A stretch of 64,000 bases of DNA. It comes from Zoogloea oleivorans. GTDB lineage: Bacteria > Pseudomonadota > Gammaproteobacteria > Burkholderiales > Rhodocyclaceae. The notes under the pieces were generated by a model. It worked only from the letters and a program-made list of their open reading frames with translations, did not search any database and had not been told where the DNA came from. The stretch lies in the NCBI RefSeq assembly GCF_008107625.1, contig NZ_SDKK01000011.1, positions 124,001-188,000 of the forward strand, read 5' to 3'. The translations under genes and the position numbers were made by a program. Every line of letters begins with the position of its first letter. The first letter of the stretch is position 1. Below are positions 1 through 9,340 of this stretch, in pieces.

Positions 1-1
1 G

Positions 2-850
2 CTGACCCTCGTCGGCGCCCTGGCCCTCCTGCTCCACCGGGATGCCAGCCGACGCGACGAGGAGCGACTGGCCCTGGCCGAACTGAATGCCACCCTGGAA
101 GAGCGGGTCCGCCTGCGCACCGAGGAGCTGGAGCAATCCAACCGGGAGCTGCTGAGCTTCAGCTACTCCGTCTCCCACGACCTGCGGGCACCGCTGCGGG
201 CCATCAACGGCTTCTCCCATGCCCTCGCAGAAGACTACGGCGAACGCCTGGACGACACCGGCCGCAACTATCTGGAACGCCTGCGCAAGGCCAGCCTGCG
301 CATGGGCGAGTTGATCGACGAGCTGCAAAAGCTGGCCGGTGTGTCCCGCCACACCCTGCGCATAGAGCACACCGACGTCACCGCCATCGCCCGGGAAATC
401 CTCGACGACCTGAGCACCACGGCACCGGAGCGGGTGGTCCATACCCATGTAGACTCCGACCTGAACGCCGATGCCGACCCTACCCTGATCCGCACCGCCC
501 TCGAAAACCTGCTTGGCAACGCCTGGAAGTTCTCCCGCGACAGCCACCCGACACTGATCCAGGTCGGCGGGCGCGCGCATGGGGCAGAAAAACTCTTCTA
601 CGTGACGGACAACGGCATCGGCTTCGACATGGCCCACGCCGGCAAGCTCTTCGAGCCCTTCCAGCAGCTCCACAAACGAGATGGTTTCGAAGGATCGGGA
701 ATCGGCCTCGCCAGCGTGCGCCGCATCGTCGAGCGCCACGGCGGTTCGGTGTGGGCAGAGTCGTCTCCGGGAAGCGGCACGACGGTGTTCTTTACGCTGC
801 CGCGCAGCCCGGCCATGGTCCGCCGGCCGCGGGAAAGGCTGCAGGGCTGA
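2..850 (+). CDS. Sensor histidine kinase, C-terminal part (5' end outside window)
   Basis: The reading frame is open from base 2 to the TGA at 848-850, so the start lies upstream of the window; 282 residues are visible. They begin with the end of a hydrophobic membrane segment (VGALALLLH), followed by a charged coiled linker and a HisKA domain. The H-box SVSHDLRAPLRAI has its phospho-acceptor His at bases 176-178. A HATPase_c domain follows, with an N-box (ENLLGNAWKFSR), a G1 box (DNGIGFD) and a G2 box (GSGIGLASV). The VSHDLRAPLRAI form of the H-box is common in phytochrome-like and CHASE/PAS kinases, but the sensor region is not visible, so the stimulus is unknown. No response regulator gene is adjacent downstream. 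Confidence 0.93.
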   Translation: MTLVGALALLLHRDASRRDEERLALAELNATLEERVRLRTEELEQSNRELLSFSYSVSHDLRAPLRAINGFSHALAEDYGERLDDTGRNYLERLRKASLRMGELIDELQKLAGVSRHTLRIEHTDVTAIAREILDDLSTTAPERVVHTHVDSDLNADADPTLIRTALENLLGNAWKFSRDSHPTLIQVGGRAHGAEKLFYVTDNGIGFDMAHAGKLFEPFQQLHKRDGFEGSGIGLASVRRIVERHGGSVWAESSPGSGTTVFFTLPRSPAMVRRPRERLQG

Positions 851-851
851 A

Positions 852-875
852 GCCTGCAGCCTGCAGCCTGCAGCC
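852..875. repeat. Tandem heptamer GCCTGCA x3
   Basis: Three exact copies of GCCTGCA plus a partial fourth (GCC) lie between the kinase stop codon and the convergent greB stop. The unit contains the palindrome CTGCAG. There is no T-run, so it is not an intrinsic terminator. Confidence 0.8.
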
Positions 876-882
876 ACATGAT

Positions 883-1437
883 TCATTCGTAGCGGATTTC
901 CACCACTTCGATTTCACGCATGCCGGCCGGGCTGGCAAAACGGATCACGTCGCCCTCCCGCGCCTTCAAGAGCGCCCGTGACAGCGGCGCGATCCAGCTG
1001 ATCCGCCCTTCCGAGGCATTCGCTTCGTCCACGCCGACGATCTGGTAAGTCTGCTCCAGTTCGCCGTCCACATCGCAGACGGTCACCGTCGCGCCAAAAA
1101 AGACCTGTTCGGTGTTCTCCTGCTCGGCGGGCGCTATCACCGTCGAACTCTCCAGGCGCTTGAGCAGGAAGCGGATGCGCCGGTCGATCTCGCGCAGGCG
1201 CTTCTTGCCGTAGATGTAATCGCCATTTTCCGAACGGTCGCCGTTTGACGCCGCCCAGCGGATGGTTTCGACCAGCACCGGACGCTCCTCGCGCACCAGT
1301 TGATCGAGTTCGGCCTTGAGTTTCTCGTAGCCCTTGCGGGTCATGTAGTTGTGCGTACCTGGCGGCAAGCCCGGCACGCTGGCGGCCAACTCTTCGTCCT
1401 CATCCTGATCACTTTCTTTGACGAAGGCTTTATTCAC
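883..1437 (-). CDS. greB: Transcription elongation factor GreB
   Basis: GreB binds in the RNA polymerase secondary channel and stimulates cleavage of backtracked transcripts. The 184-residue product has the Gre coiled-coil N-terminus (MTRKGYEKLKAELDQL, then RSENGDYIYGKKRLREIDRRI) with the acidic tip region, then a C-terminal FKBP-like domain (EGRISWIAPLSRALLKAREGDVI). GreB rather than GreA is chosen for the N-terminal extension VNKAFVKESD and the YIYGKKRLREID segment. I start at the GTG at 1437, which has GGAG about 9 bases upstream and matches the family N-terminus. A TTG seven codons earlier (1458) keeps the frame open but adds residues not typical of the family. Confidence 0.92.
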   Translation of the reverse strand: MNKAFVKESDQDEDEELAASVPGLPPGTHNYMTRKGYEKLKAELDQLVREERPVLVETIRWAASNGDRSENGDYIYGKKRLREIDRRIRFLLKRLESSTVIAPAEQENTEQVFFGATVTVCDVDGELEQTYQIVGVDEANASEGRISWIAPLSRALLKAREGDVIRFASPAGMREIEVVEIRYE

Positions 1438-1518
1438 CCTGACACACTCCGGAAACAAGAAACGGGAGGCGAATGGTAGGAGTCGCCCGCCAGACTGGCA
1501 AGCGACTCCGCAAACGCG

Positions 1519-1752
1519 TCAGTGATAAACCGCCGGCTGCGTCATCAAGGTGCCGTAGTCTGCGATCCAGATTTCAAAATCGTCCATCTCGGTGGCCGCC
1601 GAGGCCACGTCACGCAATTCCCTGAGGAAGCGCTGAGCTGCCTCATCCCGGAAGAGCACCCCGACTCCACGCCGCTTGTCGATCACTTCCACCGCATCGA
1701 CATTGGGATAATCAACCACGTAAAGCACCGGATTATTGAGTACCACGTTCAT
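1519..1752 (-). CDS. Small conserved protein, DUF3567-like
   Basis: A 77-residue acidic protein starting MNVVLNNPVLYVVDYP and ending GTLMTQPAVYH. The N-terminal MNV..N..LYVVDY pattern, the central EVIDK and the C-terminal TQPxVYH resemble the small betaproteobacterial DUF3567 proteins, whose function is unknown. The ATG has a clear AGGAG seven bases upstream. It has its own upstream region and is co-oriented with greB 81 bp away. The family call is from memory of the pattern. Confidence 0.65.
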   Translation of the reverse strand: MNVVLNNPVLYVVDYPNVDAVEVIDKRRGVGVLFRDEAAQRFLRELRDVASAATEMDDFEIWIADYGTLMTQPAVYH

Positions 1753-1922
1753 GACAGGTCTCCTGGATAACGGGGTTTTGCCTTTTGGGCATTGGTGCTA
1801 CCTCAGATGGGAACACACAGAAGCACTTCAAGTTCCCGGACGCCGTTGTATTTCCTTGGCCCCGCGCCTAAGATTCAGCACAACCCGCCGACAGCTGCGC
1901 CCAACCTCAGTCCCGACCAGGC

Positions 1923-2147
1923 ATGAACGACAGCAACGAACCCAGCGCCGATGTCACCAGCCTTTCTTCACGGCTGGCCACCCTTGCCACCGAGCATCGG
2001 GATCTCGACGCCATCATTGCCCAGATTTCCATGGCGCCGCCACCCGGCGACGAACTCCTGCTGCGCCGCCTTAAAAAGCGCAAGCTGCTGCTCAAAGACC
2101 GGATCGCCATCATCGAGCGCCTGCTCGACCCGGACGTTCCGGCCTGA
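1923..2147 (+). CDS. YdcH-like DUF465 small coiled-coil protein
   Basis: A 74-residue protein with the DUF465 signature: a helix with EHRDLDAIIAQI, then a basic helix with LKKRKLLLKDRIAIIERLL. Members such as YdcH are short two-helix proteins of unknown function, widespread in proteobacteria. The gene sits 38 bp upstream of metY on the same strand and may be co-transcribed. Overlapping frames on both strands are longer but show no protein-like pattern. Confidence 0.8.
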   Translation: MNDSNEPSADVTSLSSRLATLATEHRDLDAIIAQISMAPPPGDELLLRRLKKRKLLLKDRIAIIERLLDPDVPA

Positions 2148-2185
2148 CATTCCACCCGCCTTTCCTGCCCAAAACAACAGACCGC

Positions 2186-3490
2186 ATGCCCATTCACCGA
2201 AACGCCGGGGCCGACACGCTCGCCCTGCACGCCGGCCAGACGCCCGATCCGGTACATCATTCCCGGGCCACCCCGATCCACTTCACCACCAGTTTCGTCT
2301 TCGAAGACAGCGACCACGCCGCCTCCCTGTTCAACCAGGAAAGGGCCGGCCACGTCTATTCGCGCATCTCGAACCCAACGAACGCGGTGCTCGAGGAGCG
2401 TATCGCCGCCCTCGACGGCGGAGTCGGCGCCATTGCCTGCGCCAGCGGCCAGGCAGCCCTGATGCTGGCCATCACCACGCTGATGGGCACGGGTGGTCAT
2501 ATCGTTGCATCGCGCTCGCTGTATGGCGGCTCGCACAATCTTCTCGGCTACACCCTGCCGCGCTTCGGCATCGAGACCACCTTCGTCTCACCGCGTGACC
2601 ACAACGCCTGGCGCGCCGCCATCCGCCCCGAAACCCGCCTGCTCTTCGGCGAAGCCATCGGCAACCCGGGGCTCGAAGTGCTCGACATCCCCGCCATTGC
2701 CAACATCGCCCACGAAGCCCGGGTGCCGCTGCTGGTGGACGCCACCCTTGCCACGCCCATCCTGCAATGCCCCCTCGACCTGGGCGCCGACCTGGTCATG
2801 CATTCCGCCACCAAGTTCCTCGGCGGCCACGGCGTTGCCATCGGCGGCCTGCTGGTGGACGGCGGCAGCTTCAACTGGGAAGCCTCGGGCGGCCACTTTC
2901 CGACCCTCACCGAACCCTACGACGGTTTTCACGGCATGGACTTTGCCGAGGAATCGCCCATCGCCGCCTTCCTGCTGCGCGCCCGCCGTGAAGGCCTGCG
3001 CGACTTTGGCGCCTGCCTGTCACCCATGAACGCCTTCCAGATCCTGCAGGGCATGGAAACCCTCGGCCTGCGCATGGAACGCCACGTAGCCAACGCCCGC
3101 GCGCTGGTTGAACACCTGGTCAAACACCCACTGGTCGAATCGGTGGCCTGGCCGGAACTCGACAGCCACCCCGACAAGGCCCTGGCTGCCCGCCTGCTGC
3201 CCAGGGGCTGCGGCGGCGTCTTCAGCTTCAGCCTCAAGGGCGGACGCCCGGCCGGCACTGCCTTCATCGAAGGCCTGCGCCTGTTCTCGCACCTGGCCAA
3301 CGTGGGCGACGCCAAGTCGCTGGCGATTCACCCGGCCAGCACCACCCACTTCCGCATGTCCCGGGAAGCCCTGCTCGCCGCCGGCATCACCGAAGGCACG
3401 ATCCGCCTGTCGGCCGGCCTCGAAACCGCCACCGACCTGATCGAAGACCTGGACCGCGGCCTCTACGCCGCCCAGAAAGCCACCGCCTGA
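2186..3490 (+). CDS. metY: O-acetylhomoserine sulfhydrylase (PLP enzyme)
   Basis: This enzyme makes homocysteine from O-acetylhomoserine and sulfide in methionine biosynthesis, in the cytosol. The 434-residue product is a Cys/Met-metabolism PLP enzyme with N-terminal TLALHAGQTPD, the substrate/PLP segment YSRISNPTNAVLEERIAAL, GxxAIACASGQAA, and the Schiff-base lysine in HSATKFLGGHG (Lys210). C-terminal SLAIHPASTTH and EGTIRLSAGLE are typical of the O-acetylhomoserine branch. Cystathionine gamma-synthase and O-succinylhomoserine sulfhydrylase are close relatives, so substrate choice is inferred. An alpha/beta hydrolase gene follows 10 bp downstream. Confidence 0.88.
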   Translation: MPIHRNAGADTLALHAGQTPDPVHHSRATPIHFTTSFVFEDSDHAASLFNQERAGHVYSRISNPTNAVLEERIAALDGGVGAIACASGQAALMLAITTLMGTGGHIVASRSLYGGSHNLLGYTLPRFGIETTFVSPRDHNAWRAAIRPETRLLFGEAIGNPGLEVLDIPAIANIAHEARVPLLVDATLATPILQCPLDLGADLVMHSATKFLGGHGVAIGGLLVDGGSFNWEASGGHFPTLTEPYDGFHGMDFAEESPIAAFLLRARREGLRDFGACLSPMNAFQILQGMETLGLRMERHVANARALVEHLVKHPLVESVAWPELDSHPDKALAARLLPRGCGGVFSFSLKGGRPAGTAFIEGLRLFSHLANVGDAKSLAIHPASTTHFRMSREALLAAGITEGTIRLSAGLETATDLIEDLDRGLYAAQKATA

Positions 3491-3500
3491 GCCGCCCGCA

Positions 3501-4343
3501 ATGAAACTGAACCTGTCCGGTCACCTCTCCGACCACACCACTTTCTGCTACACCGGCGGACGCCGCCTTGAAAAGGATCGCCCCACCGCGGTCTTCATCC
3601 ACGGCGCCGGTCACGACCACAGCGTGTGGATCCTGCAAACCCGCTACTTCGCCACACATGGCTGGAACGTCGTGGTGCCCGACCTCCCTGGCCACGGTCG
3701 TTCCGACGGCCCGGTACTGGACAGCATCGAAGCCCTGGCCCACTGGACAGTCAGCCTGGTGACCAAGCTCGGCACCGGCAAGGTCGCCCTCGTCGGTCAC
3801 AGCATGGGCTCGCTGATCGCCCTGCAGGCGGCCGCCAATGCCCCGGATTTGATCAGCCACCTCGTGCTGATCGGCTCCGTCGCACCCATGCCGGTGGCTG
3901 CACCGCTGCTCGACGCCACCCTGAGCAACCGGGACAAGGCCCACGCGATGATCAATCAGTGGTCTTACGCACCGAGATCACAACTGGGTGCCAGCAGCAT
4001 CCCGGGGCTCAACCTGACCGCGATGAACGAACGCCTGATGCAGCGCCAGGCGGCCGGCGTGCTGCACCGGGACATGTCCGCCTGCAACGCTTACACAGGT
4101 GGCTTCGACGCCGCCGCCCAGGTGCGCTGCCCTACCCTGCTGCTCAGCTCCGCCCTCGATCGCATGACACCGCCGAAGGCCATCGCCCCGCTCGCTGCCG
4201 CCTTCACGGGTGGCGCCACCGTCACCCGGAGCATCCTGCCCGAAGCCGGCCACGCCATGATGTCCGAAGCCCCCGGCGCGGTACTCGACGCAGTCTGGAA
4301 CTTTGTCAGGCTTTCCCCCTCTTCCCCACAGGACCTCCGATGA
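3501..4343 (+). CDS. Alpha/beta hydrolase
   Basis: A 280-residue single-domain alpha/beta-hydrolase-fold protein. Visible motifs are the oxyanion-hole segment FIHGAGHDHSVW, the strand-helix VVPDLPGHGRSDGP, the nucleophile elbow GHSMGS (Ser), an acid in SSALDRMTPP and the catalytic His in AGHAMM. It lacks a signal peptide and is probably cytosolic. It begins 10 bp after metY and is likely co-transcribed; a homoserine O-acetyltransferase-like role is conceivable from the neighbour, but the length and motifs suit a generic esterase or hydrolase. Substrate unknown. Confidence 0.85.
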   Translation: MKLNLSGHLSDHTTFCYTGGRRLEKDRPTAVFIHGAGHDHSVWILQTRYFATHGWNVVVPDLPGHGRSDGPVLDSIEALAHWTVSLVTKLGTGKVALVGHSMGSLIALQAAANAPDLISHLVLIGSVAPMPVAAPLLDATLSNRDKAHAMINQWSYAPRSQLGASSIPGLNLTAMNERLMQRQAAGVLHRDMSACNAYTGGFDAAAQVRCPTLLLSSALDRMTPPKAIAPLAAAFTGGATVTRSILPEAGHAMMSEAPGAVLDAVWNFVRLSPSSPQDLR

Positions 4344-4402
4344 ACTGATCCGGACCCAGCCTGCCAGCCATCAACATCCAAAAACGATAACGGAGACAAA
4401 CC

Positions 4403-5215
4403 ATGGCGCAGCACAACACCCCCACAGACGACGAAAAGGCAGCCGCCGCGCTGCCTTTTCCGACCGTTCGCAGCATCGGCATCAGCGCCCCCTTTCACTG
4501 GATCGCCCGCGGCCTCGCTGATCTCAAAGCCTGCCCGATCGCCAGCCTGTTCTACGGTTTCTGCTTCACTGCCATGGGCTTGCTGGTGACCTTCGTTTTT
4601 GAACACGCCTACCAATACACCTCGGCGGTCTCCACCGGCTTCCTGCTCCTCGCCCCCTTCTTCGCGATGGGGCTCTATGAACTGTCCCGTCGCCGCGAAC
4701 TCGGCCAGCCCTGCGCGCTGGCGCCAACGCTCACCGTATGGCGGCGCAACGCCGGCAACATCGCCGTATTCGCGGCGGTTCTGACGGTCATCTTCCTGAT
4801 CTGGGCGCGGGCCTCACTAGTGATCTTCGCGATTTTCTACACCAAGGAAATGCCCAATCTCAGCGGCTTCCTGAGTCAGGTCATGGCCTTCGAAAACCTT
4901 GAGTTCCTGCTGGTGTATTTCTCGGTCGGCCTCGTCTTCGCCCTGCTCGTGTTTGCCGTCAGCGTGGTGTCGATACCCCTGATGCTCGATCGTAACCAGG
5001 ATGCCGTCACCGCCATGATCGCCAGCATCCGCGCCCTGGCCCTCAACCCGCTGCCCCTGCTGGTGTGGGCCGGACTGATTGTCAGCCTGACCCTGCTGGG
5101 CTTCCTGAGCTTCCACCTGGGGCTGGTGGTCCTGATGCCCATCGTCGGCCACGCCACCTGGCACGCCTACCGGGAGCTGGTCGCGCCCCTGGGCGAAACT
5201 CAGCCAGCCGGCTGA
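4403..5215 (+). CDS. DUF2189 integral membrane protein
   Basis: A 270-residue protein with about six hydrophobic helices and a soluble N-terminus of about 45 residues. The pattern matches DUF2189: an N-terminal PFHWIARGLADLKACPIASLFYG, ARASLVIFAIFY in the middle, SIPLMLDRNQDAVTAM, and the C-terminal VLMPIVGHATWHAYRELV. Members are inner-membrane proteins of unknown function, sometimes annotated as cytochrome c oxidase subunit I-like. It ends by overlapping the convergent EamA gene by 16 bp. Confidence 0.82.
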   Translation: MAQHNTPTDDEKAAAALPFPTVRSIGISAPFHWIARGLADLKACPIASLFYGFCFTAMGLLVTFVFEHAYQYTSAVSTGFLLLAPFFAMGLYELSRRRELGQPCALAPTLTVWRRNAGNIAVFAAVLTVIFLIWARASLVIFAIFYTKEMPNLSGFLSQVMAFENLEFLLVYFSVGLVFALLVFAVSVVSIPLMLDRNQDAVTAMIASIRALALNPLPLLVWAGLIVSLTLLGFLSFHLGLVVLMPIVGHATWHAYRELVAPLGETQPAG

Positions 5216-6072
5216 TCGCTGGCACGTGCGAGGGCGATCACCGCCCCCAGCACGATGACGCCGCCCAATACCTGAGTCAGGCTGACTGCCTCCCCCAAAA
5301 AGAGCGCCGCCAACACAAAAGTCACCACCGGCTCCAGTGTCGACAAGGTCGCCGCATCTGCGGCACCAAGACGCTGGATGCCGGCAAAAAAGCCCACCAT
5401 CGCAACGACCGTCGACACCAGCGCAATCGCCGCCACGGCCCCCCAGGCGCTTGCCGTCACCGGAAAGTGCGGCTCGACAACCAGAACCGCCAAACCGAAC
5501 ACCACCGCGGCTGCCAGCATCACCACCGTCACCGCGGCCAGCGGGTCCTCGTCCTTCAGCACCCGGCTGCCGACCAGGATATACACCGAATAAATCAGCG
5601 CAGCGGCAAGTCCCAGAGCGATCCCGAGCCCGCTTCCGCCAAGCCCGGAACCCAGCGTCAGCCCGGTGCCTGCCAGCGCAGCCACCACCGCACCAGCCCG
5701 CAATGCCGTCAGCCTCTCCTTCAAAAAAGCCACGCCCAGCAGGGTCACCAGAAAGGGATACAGATAGAGCAACAGCGCCACGAGCCCTGCCGAGGCGTAC
5801 TGCAGCGCCGAGAAAAAGCACATCGACTGCCCCACGTAACCGACCCCGCCCATCAGCGCGAGCACCCACACATTGCGGCGTGACGGCCAGCGACGCCGGC
5901 TGATCACCATGAAAGCCGCCATCAAGCCGCCGGCAATCAGGAACCTCAGGAACAACAGCGCAGTCACATCGACGCCCCCCGCAAACGCCACGCGGGCAAA
6001 AATCGCCATCGCACCAAAGGATATTGCCGACAACGCGACCAGGCCAGCACCGACCCACCGTGGATTTGCCAT
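5200..6072 (-). CDS. EamA/DMT-family transporter
   Basis: A 290-residue inner-membrane protein with ten predicted hydrophobic helices in two repeated EamA halves (SAISFGAMAIFARVAF near the N-terminus and AAALIYSVYILVGS at the midpoint). The conserved end-of-repeat helix appears as LLLYLYPFLVTLLG and STLEPVVTFVLAALFLGE. Such proteins are usually metabolite or drug exporters; the substrate cannot be read. I start at the ATG at 6072 because the 30 residues added by the upstream ATG are polar and not membrane-like. The ribosome site is weak. Confidence 0.85.
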   Translation of the reverse strand: MANPRWVGAGLVALSAISFGAMAIFARVAFAGGVDVTALLFLRFLIAGGLMAAFMVISRRRWPSRRNVWVLALMGGVGYVGQSMCFFSALQYASAGLVALLLYLYPFLVTLLGVAFLKERLTALRAGAVVAALAGTGLTLGSGLGGSGLGIALGLAAALIYSVYILVGSRVLKDEDPLAAVTVVMLAAAVVFGLAVLVVEPHFPVTASAWGAVAAIALVSTVVAMVGFFAGIQRLGAADAATLSTLEPVVTFVLAALFLGEAVSLTQVLGGVIVLGAVIALARASDQPAG

Positions 6073-6265
6073 TTCAATAAAGTGTTGCCATCCGCCGAAA
6101 AGTGGCGGATCGTGCCGCCCGGCCTGCAGCCGGTCAAGACAAAGCGTGCATTTCGACCACACTCGTCATCGACTGGCGAAGCTTTTTGCAGGCACCCTTT
6201 GCAATCCGCGGGCCCCTGTAGCGAGAATACAAAACCGTGCTCAGCCAGCCCACAGAAAGGCCCCC

Positions 6266-6970
6266 ATGCAGACCCGTTTCCTCCAGCCGCTGATCCTTGC
6301 CGCCGGCCTCGCTGCCGCTCATGCCCACGGAGCCGACGCCCCCGTGCCAGCACTGCCCACCGCCGACATCTCGGTGGAAGCCAGCCGTACGGCGCCCAAT
6401 GACCAGTTCCGTGCCCAGGTCTATGTCGAAGCCACCGATACCAATCCCGGCGATCTGGCCCGCAAGATCAACGCCACCATTACCCAGGCCCTGCAGACTG
6501 CCCGCAGCCACCCGACGGTAAAGGTCCGCACCGCCGGCAACGCCACCTATCCGATCTACGGCAAGACCGGCCGCAGCATCGAATCCTGGCGCATGCGTTC
6601 CACGCTGGCCCTCGAAAGCAATGAAGCTGCAGCCTTGTCCGAGCTCCTCGGCAAACTGCAGCAGACCATGGCGGTAAGCGGCCTCAACGCAGCTCCGTCG
6701 CCGGAAACCTGGAAGAAGATCGAGGACGAAGCCATCGCCGACGCCCTCGCCGCCTTCGAAGCCCGCGCCAGACTGGTTGCCGGCAGCCTGCACAAGAAGT
6801 GGAAAATCAAGCATGTGTCGGTCAACACCGGCGGCATCCAGCACAAGCCAGTCATGGCCTATGCCCGCAGCGCCGGCCTGATGGCCGCTGACGCAGCACC
6901 GGCACCCATTGAGGCGGGCGACAGCCCGGTCAGCGTATCGGTCAATGGCCAGATCGAACTGCTCGAATGA
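6266..6970 (+). CDS. Exported SIMPL (DUF541) domain protein
   Basis: A 234-residue protein with a Sec signal peptide ([23 protein letters not shown]). The mature part has the SIMPL/DUF541 layout: [20 protein letters not shown], then tests of oscillating strand residues ([44 protein letters not shown]), and a C-terminal half with [20 protein letters not shown]. The family (YggE, BP26) is periplasmic; YggE has been linked to oxidative-stress tolerance but its biochemistry is unknown. The start at 6266 was chosen for the signal peptide; a longer frame upstream has no such feature. It overlaps dtd by four bases (ATGA). Confidence 0.82.
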   Translation: MQTRFLQPLILAAGLAAAHAHGADAPVPALPTADISVEASRTAPNDQFRAQVYVEATDTNPGDLARKINATITQALQTARSHPTVKVRTAGNATYPIYGKTGRSIESWRMRSTLALESNEAAALSELLGKLQQTMAVSGLNAAPSPETWKKIEDEAIADALAAFEARARLVAGSLHKKWKIKHVSVNTGGIQHKPVMAYARSAGLMAADAAPAPIEAGDSPVSVSVNGQIELLE

Positions 6971-7404
6971 TTGCCTTGATCCAACGCGTCCTTGAAGCCC
7001 GCGTCACGGTGGCGGGCAACACCGTCGGCGAAATCGGCCCGGGCCTGCTTGCGCTGGTGGCCGTCGAGCGGGGCGACCAGCCGGCCAACGCTGCCCGCAT
7101 GGTCGAACGTCTGCTCGGCTACCGGGTCTTTGGGGATGACACAGGGCGCATGAACTGCTCACTGGCCGATACCGGCGGCGGCCTGCTGCTGGTGTCCCAG
7201 TTCACACTGGCCGCCGACACTGCCAAAGGCACGCGCCCGAGCTTCACGCCGGCCGCCCCGCCCGATGAGGCCGAGCGCCTCTTCAATGAAGTCGTCGCCC
7301 TCGCCCGCAGCCGCCACCATGAAGTGGCGACTGGCGAGTTTGGCGCCGAAATGACTGTTTCACTGGTAAATCATGGCCCTGTCACCCTGCGCCTCACGGC
7401 CTGA
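6967..7404 (+). CDS. dtd: D-aminoacyl-tRNA deacylase
   Basis: Dtd hydrolyses D-aminoacyl-tRNA, and also glycyl-tRNA(Ala), to protect translation. The 145-residue protein is the usual length. It begins [15 protein letters not shown] and carries both active-site motifs: [17 protein letters not shown] and the cis-Gly-Pro motif in LVNHGPVTL. The ATG overlaps the stop of the SIMPL gene (ATGA), implying translational coupling. The 3' end overlaps the next gene by 32 bp. Confidence 0.95.
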   Translation: MIALIQRVLEARVTVAGNTVGEIGPGLLALVAVERGDQPANAARMVERLLGYRVFGDDTGRMNCSLADTGGGLLLVSQFTLAADTAKGTRPSFTPAAPPDEAERLFNEVVALARSRHHEVATGEFGAEMTVSLVNHGPVTLRLTA

Positions 7405-7918
7405 ACGCCGCTTCGGCCTGCTGCTGGCAGTAGCGATTCTTGCCGGCTGTAGCCAGACACCGCAACGCCCCACACCCGTCCCGCCGACCAGTACGTCCAC
7501 ACCGACGCGCGGCTGGTTTGCGCTGCCGCAGCACGACCATGCCCAGGAGATGGTTCTGTACGCCCTCGGCCTGCTCGACACCGGCTATCGCTTTGGCGGC
7601 AAGAACCCGTCGGCGGGCCTGGATTGCAGCGGCATGGTCAGTTACGTGGTCGAACAGGTCAGCGGTCGCAAGCTGCCCTACAATGCCGCCGGCATCGCCG
7701 AGCGGACCCGCCCGATTCCGGCCAGCGCCATCCGTCCGGGCGACCTGGTGTTTTTCAACACCCTCGGCCGCTCGTACTCGCACATGGGCATCTACATGGG
7801 CGACGGCAAGTTCATCCACGCCCCCAACAGCAAAGGCAAGGTGCGCGTGGAACGGATGGACAACCGCTACTACGCCGAGCGCTTCGAAGCTGCCCGGACC
7901 CTGCTGCCGGAGGGCTGA
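7373..7918 (+). CDS. NlpC/P60 lipoprotein, probable murein endopeptidase
   Basis: A 181-residue lipoprotein with an N-terminal signal ending in the lipobox LAGC (Cys near residue 27), a Pro/Thr-rich linker and an NlpC/P60 domain. The catalytic Cys is in [10 protein letters not shown], the His in SHMGIYMG, and a second polar residue is in FIHAPNS. Family members cleave D-Glu-mDAP bonds in peptidoglycan, as Spr/MepS does. It should be anchored in the outer membrane facing the periplasm. The start ATG lies inside dtd, so the three genes from 6266 probably form one transcript. A shorter start inside the signal peptide is possible. Confidence 0.88.
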   Translation: MALSPCASRPERRFGLLLAVAILAGCSQTPQRPTPVPPTSTSTPTRGWFALPQHDHAQEMVLYALGLLDTGYRFGGKNPSAGLDCSGMVSYVVEQVSGRKLPYNAAGIAERTRPIPASAIRPGDLVFFNTLGRSYSHMGIYMGDGKFIHAPNSKGKVRVERMDNRYYAERFEAARTLLPEG

Positions 7919-7935
7919 GGCCCTCCTTTGGCCGA

Positions 7936-8961
<1,026 letters not shown>

Positions 8962-8979
8962 TTACATCTGGAAACGAAA

Positions 8980-9087
8980 TGCCGCAGGAACTTTCTCGCG
9001 GCACTCCTACACTAAGAAATAGATGGTGCTGAACCGTCTCCCGCTATACCTCCCTGAGCGGGTGCCTTGAGCAAGCAAGGCATTTTT
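8980..9087 (+). ncRNA. Candidate small RNA divergent from hemB
   Basis: Three successive hairpins lie on the plus strand within 110 bases and no ORF covers them. They are TGCCGC/GCGGCA (8980-8985 with 8998-9003), CCCGCT/AGCGGG (9040-9045 with 9057-9062; loop ATACCTCCCTG) and the terminator TGCCTTG/CAAGGCA followed by five T (9063-9087). The middle loop exposes CCUCC, complementary to Shine-Dalgarno sequences. A 'hemB RNA motif' upstream of hemB in betaproteobacteria has been described in the literature; whether this is that element needs a covariance search. On the opposite strand the same region would be the hemB leader. Confidence 0.5.
9063..9087 (+). terminator. Intrinsic terminator (first of two)
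   Basis: A 7-bp stem TGCCTTG/CAAGGCA with loop AGCAAG is followed directly by TTTTT. It ends the candidate small RNA. Confidence 0.65.
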
Positions 9088-9089
9088 GG

Positions 9090-9120
9090 CCCCCGGCGAT
9101 CCCCTTGCCGGGGGTTTTTT
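9090..9120 (+). terminator. Strong intrinsic terminator (second of two)
   Basis: An 8-bp GC-rich stem CCCCCGGC/GCCGGGGG with a 9-base loop is followed by six T. It lies three bases after the first terminator's T-run. No plus-strand protein gene precedes it, which supports a non-coding transcript here. Confidence 0.8.
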
Positions 9121-9209
9121 ATTGCACTCCGTCAGAGTCGCCAGCAGCCATCAGGTTCCGGATTCTATGCCCAAGCACCCACAACGCAGCTTGATCCCGG
9201 AAAACAAAA

Positions 9210-9227
9210 ACCACTCCGCAGAGTGGT
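9210..9227. terminator. Terminator-like hairpin
   Basis: ACCACTC/GAGTGGT with loop CGCA, flanked by AAAAACA on the left and TTCTC on the right. It could end minus-strand transcription from the helicase side, because the left flank reads as a T-run on that strand. Confidence 0.5.
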
Positions 9228-9340
9228 TTCTCGCATCATTCCCTGCAAACAGGGTCCCCGCTTAATCCGGCACCTGCTCCCGGGTGCACTCCCCCGCAGG
9301 GACAACAAGATTGCACAGACCAAGGTGCGACATGTAGGTG

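Noticed and set aside
1907-2536. 209-residue minus-strand frame across the DUF465 and metY genes
   Set aside because: It is antisense to two well-recognised genes, is Gly/Arg/Ser-rich with no domain pattern, and reflects the high GC third-position bias.
4817-6058. 413-residue minus-strand frame
   Set aside because: It is another frame of the EamA gene and runs into the DUF2189 gene; low-complexity Gly/Arg/Cys composition and no motif.
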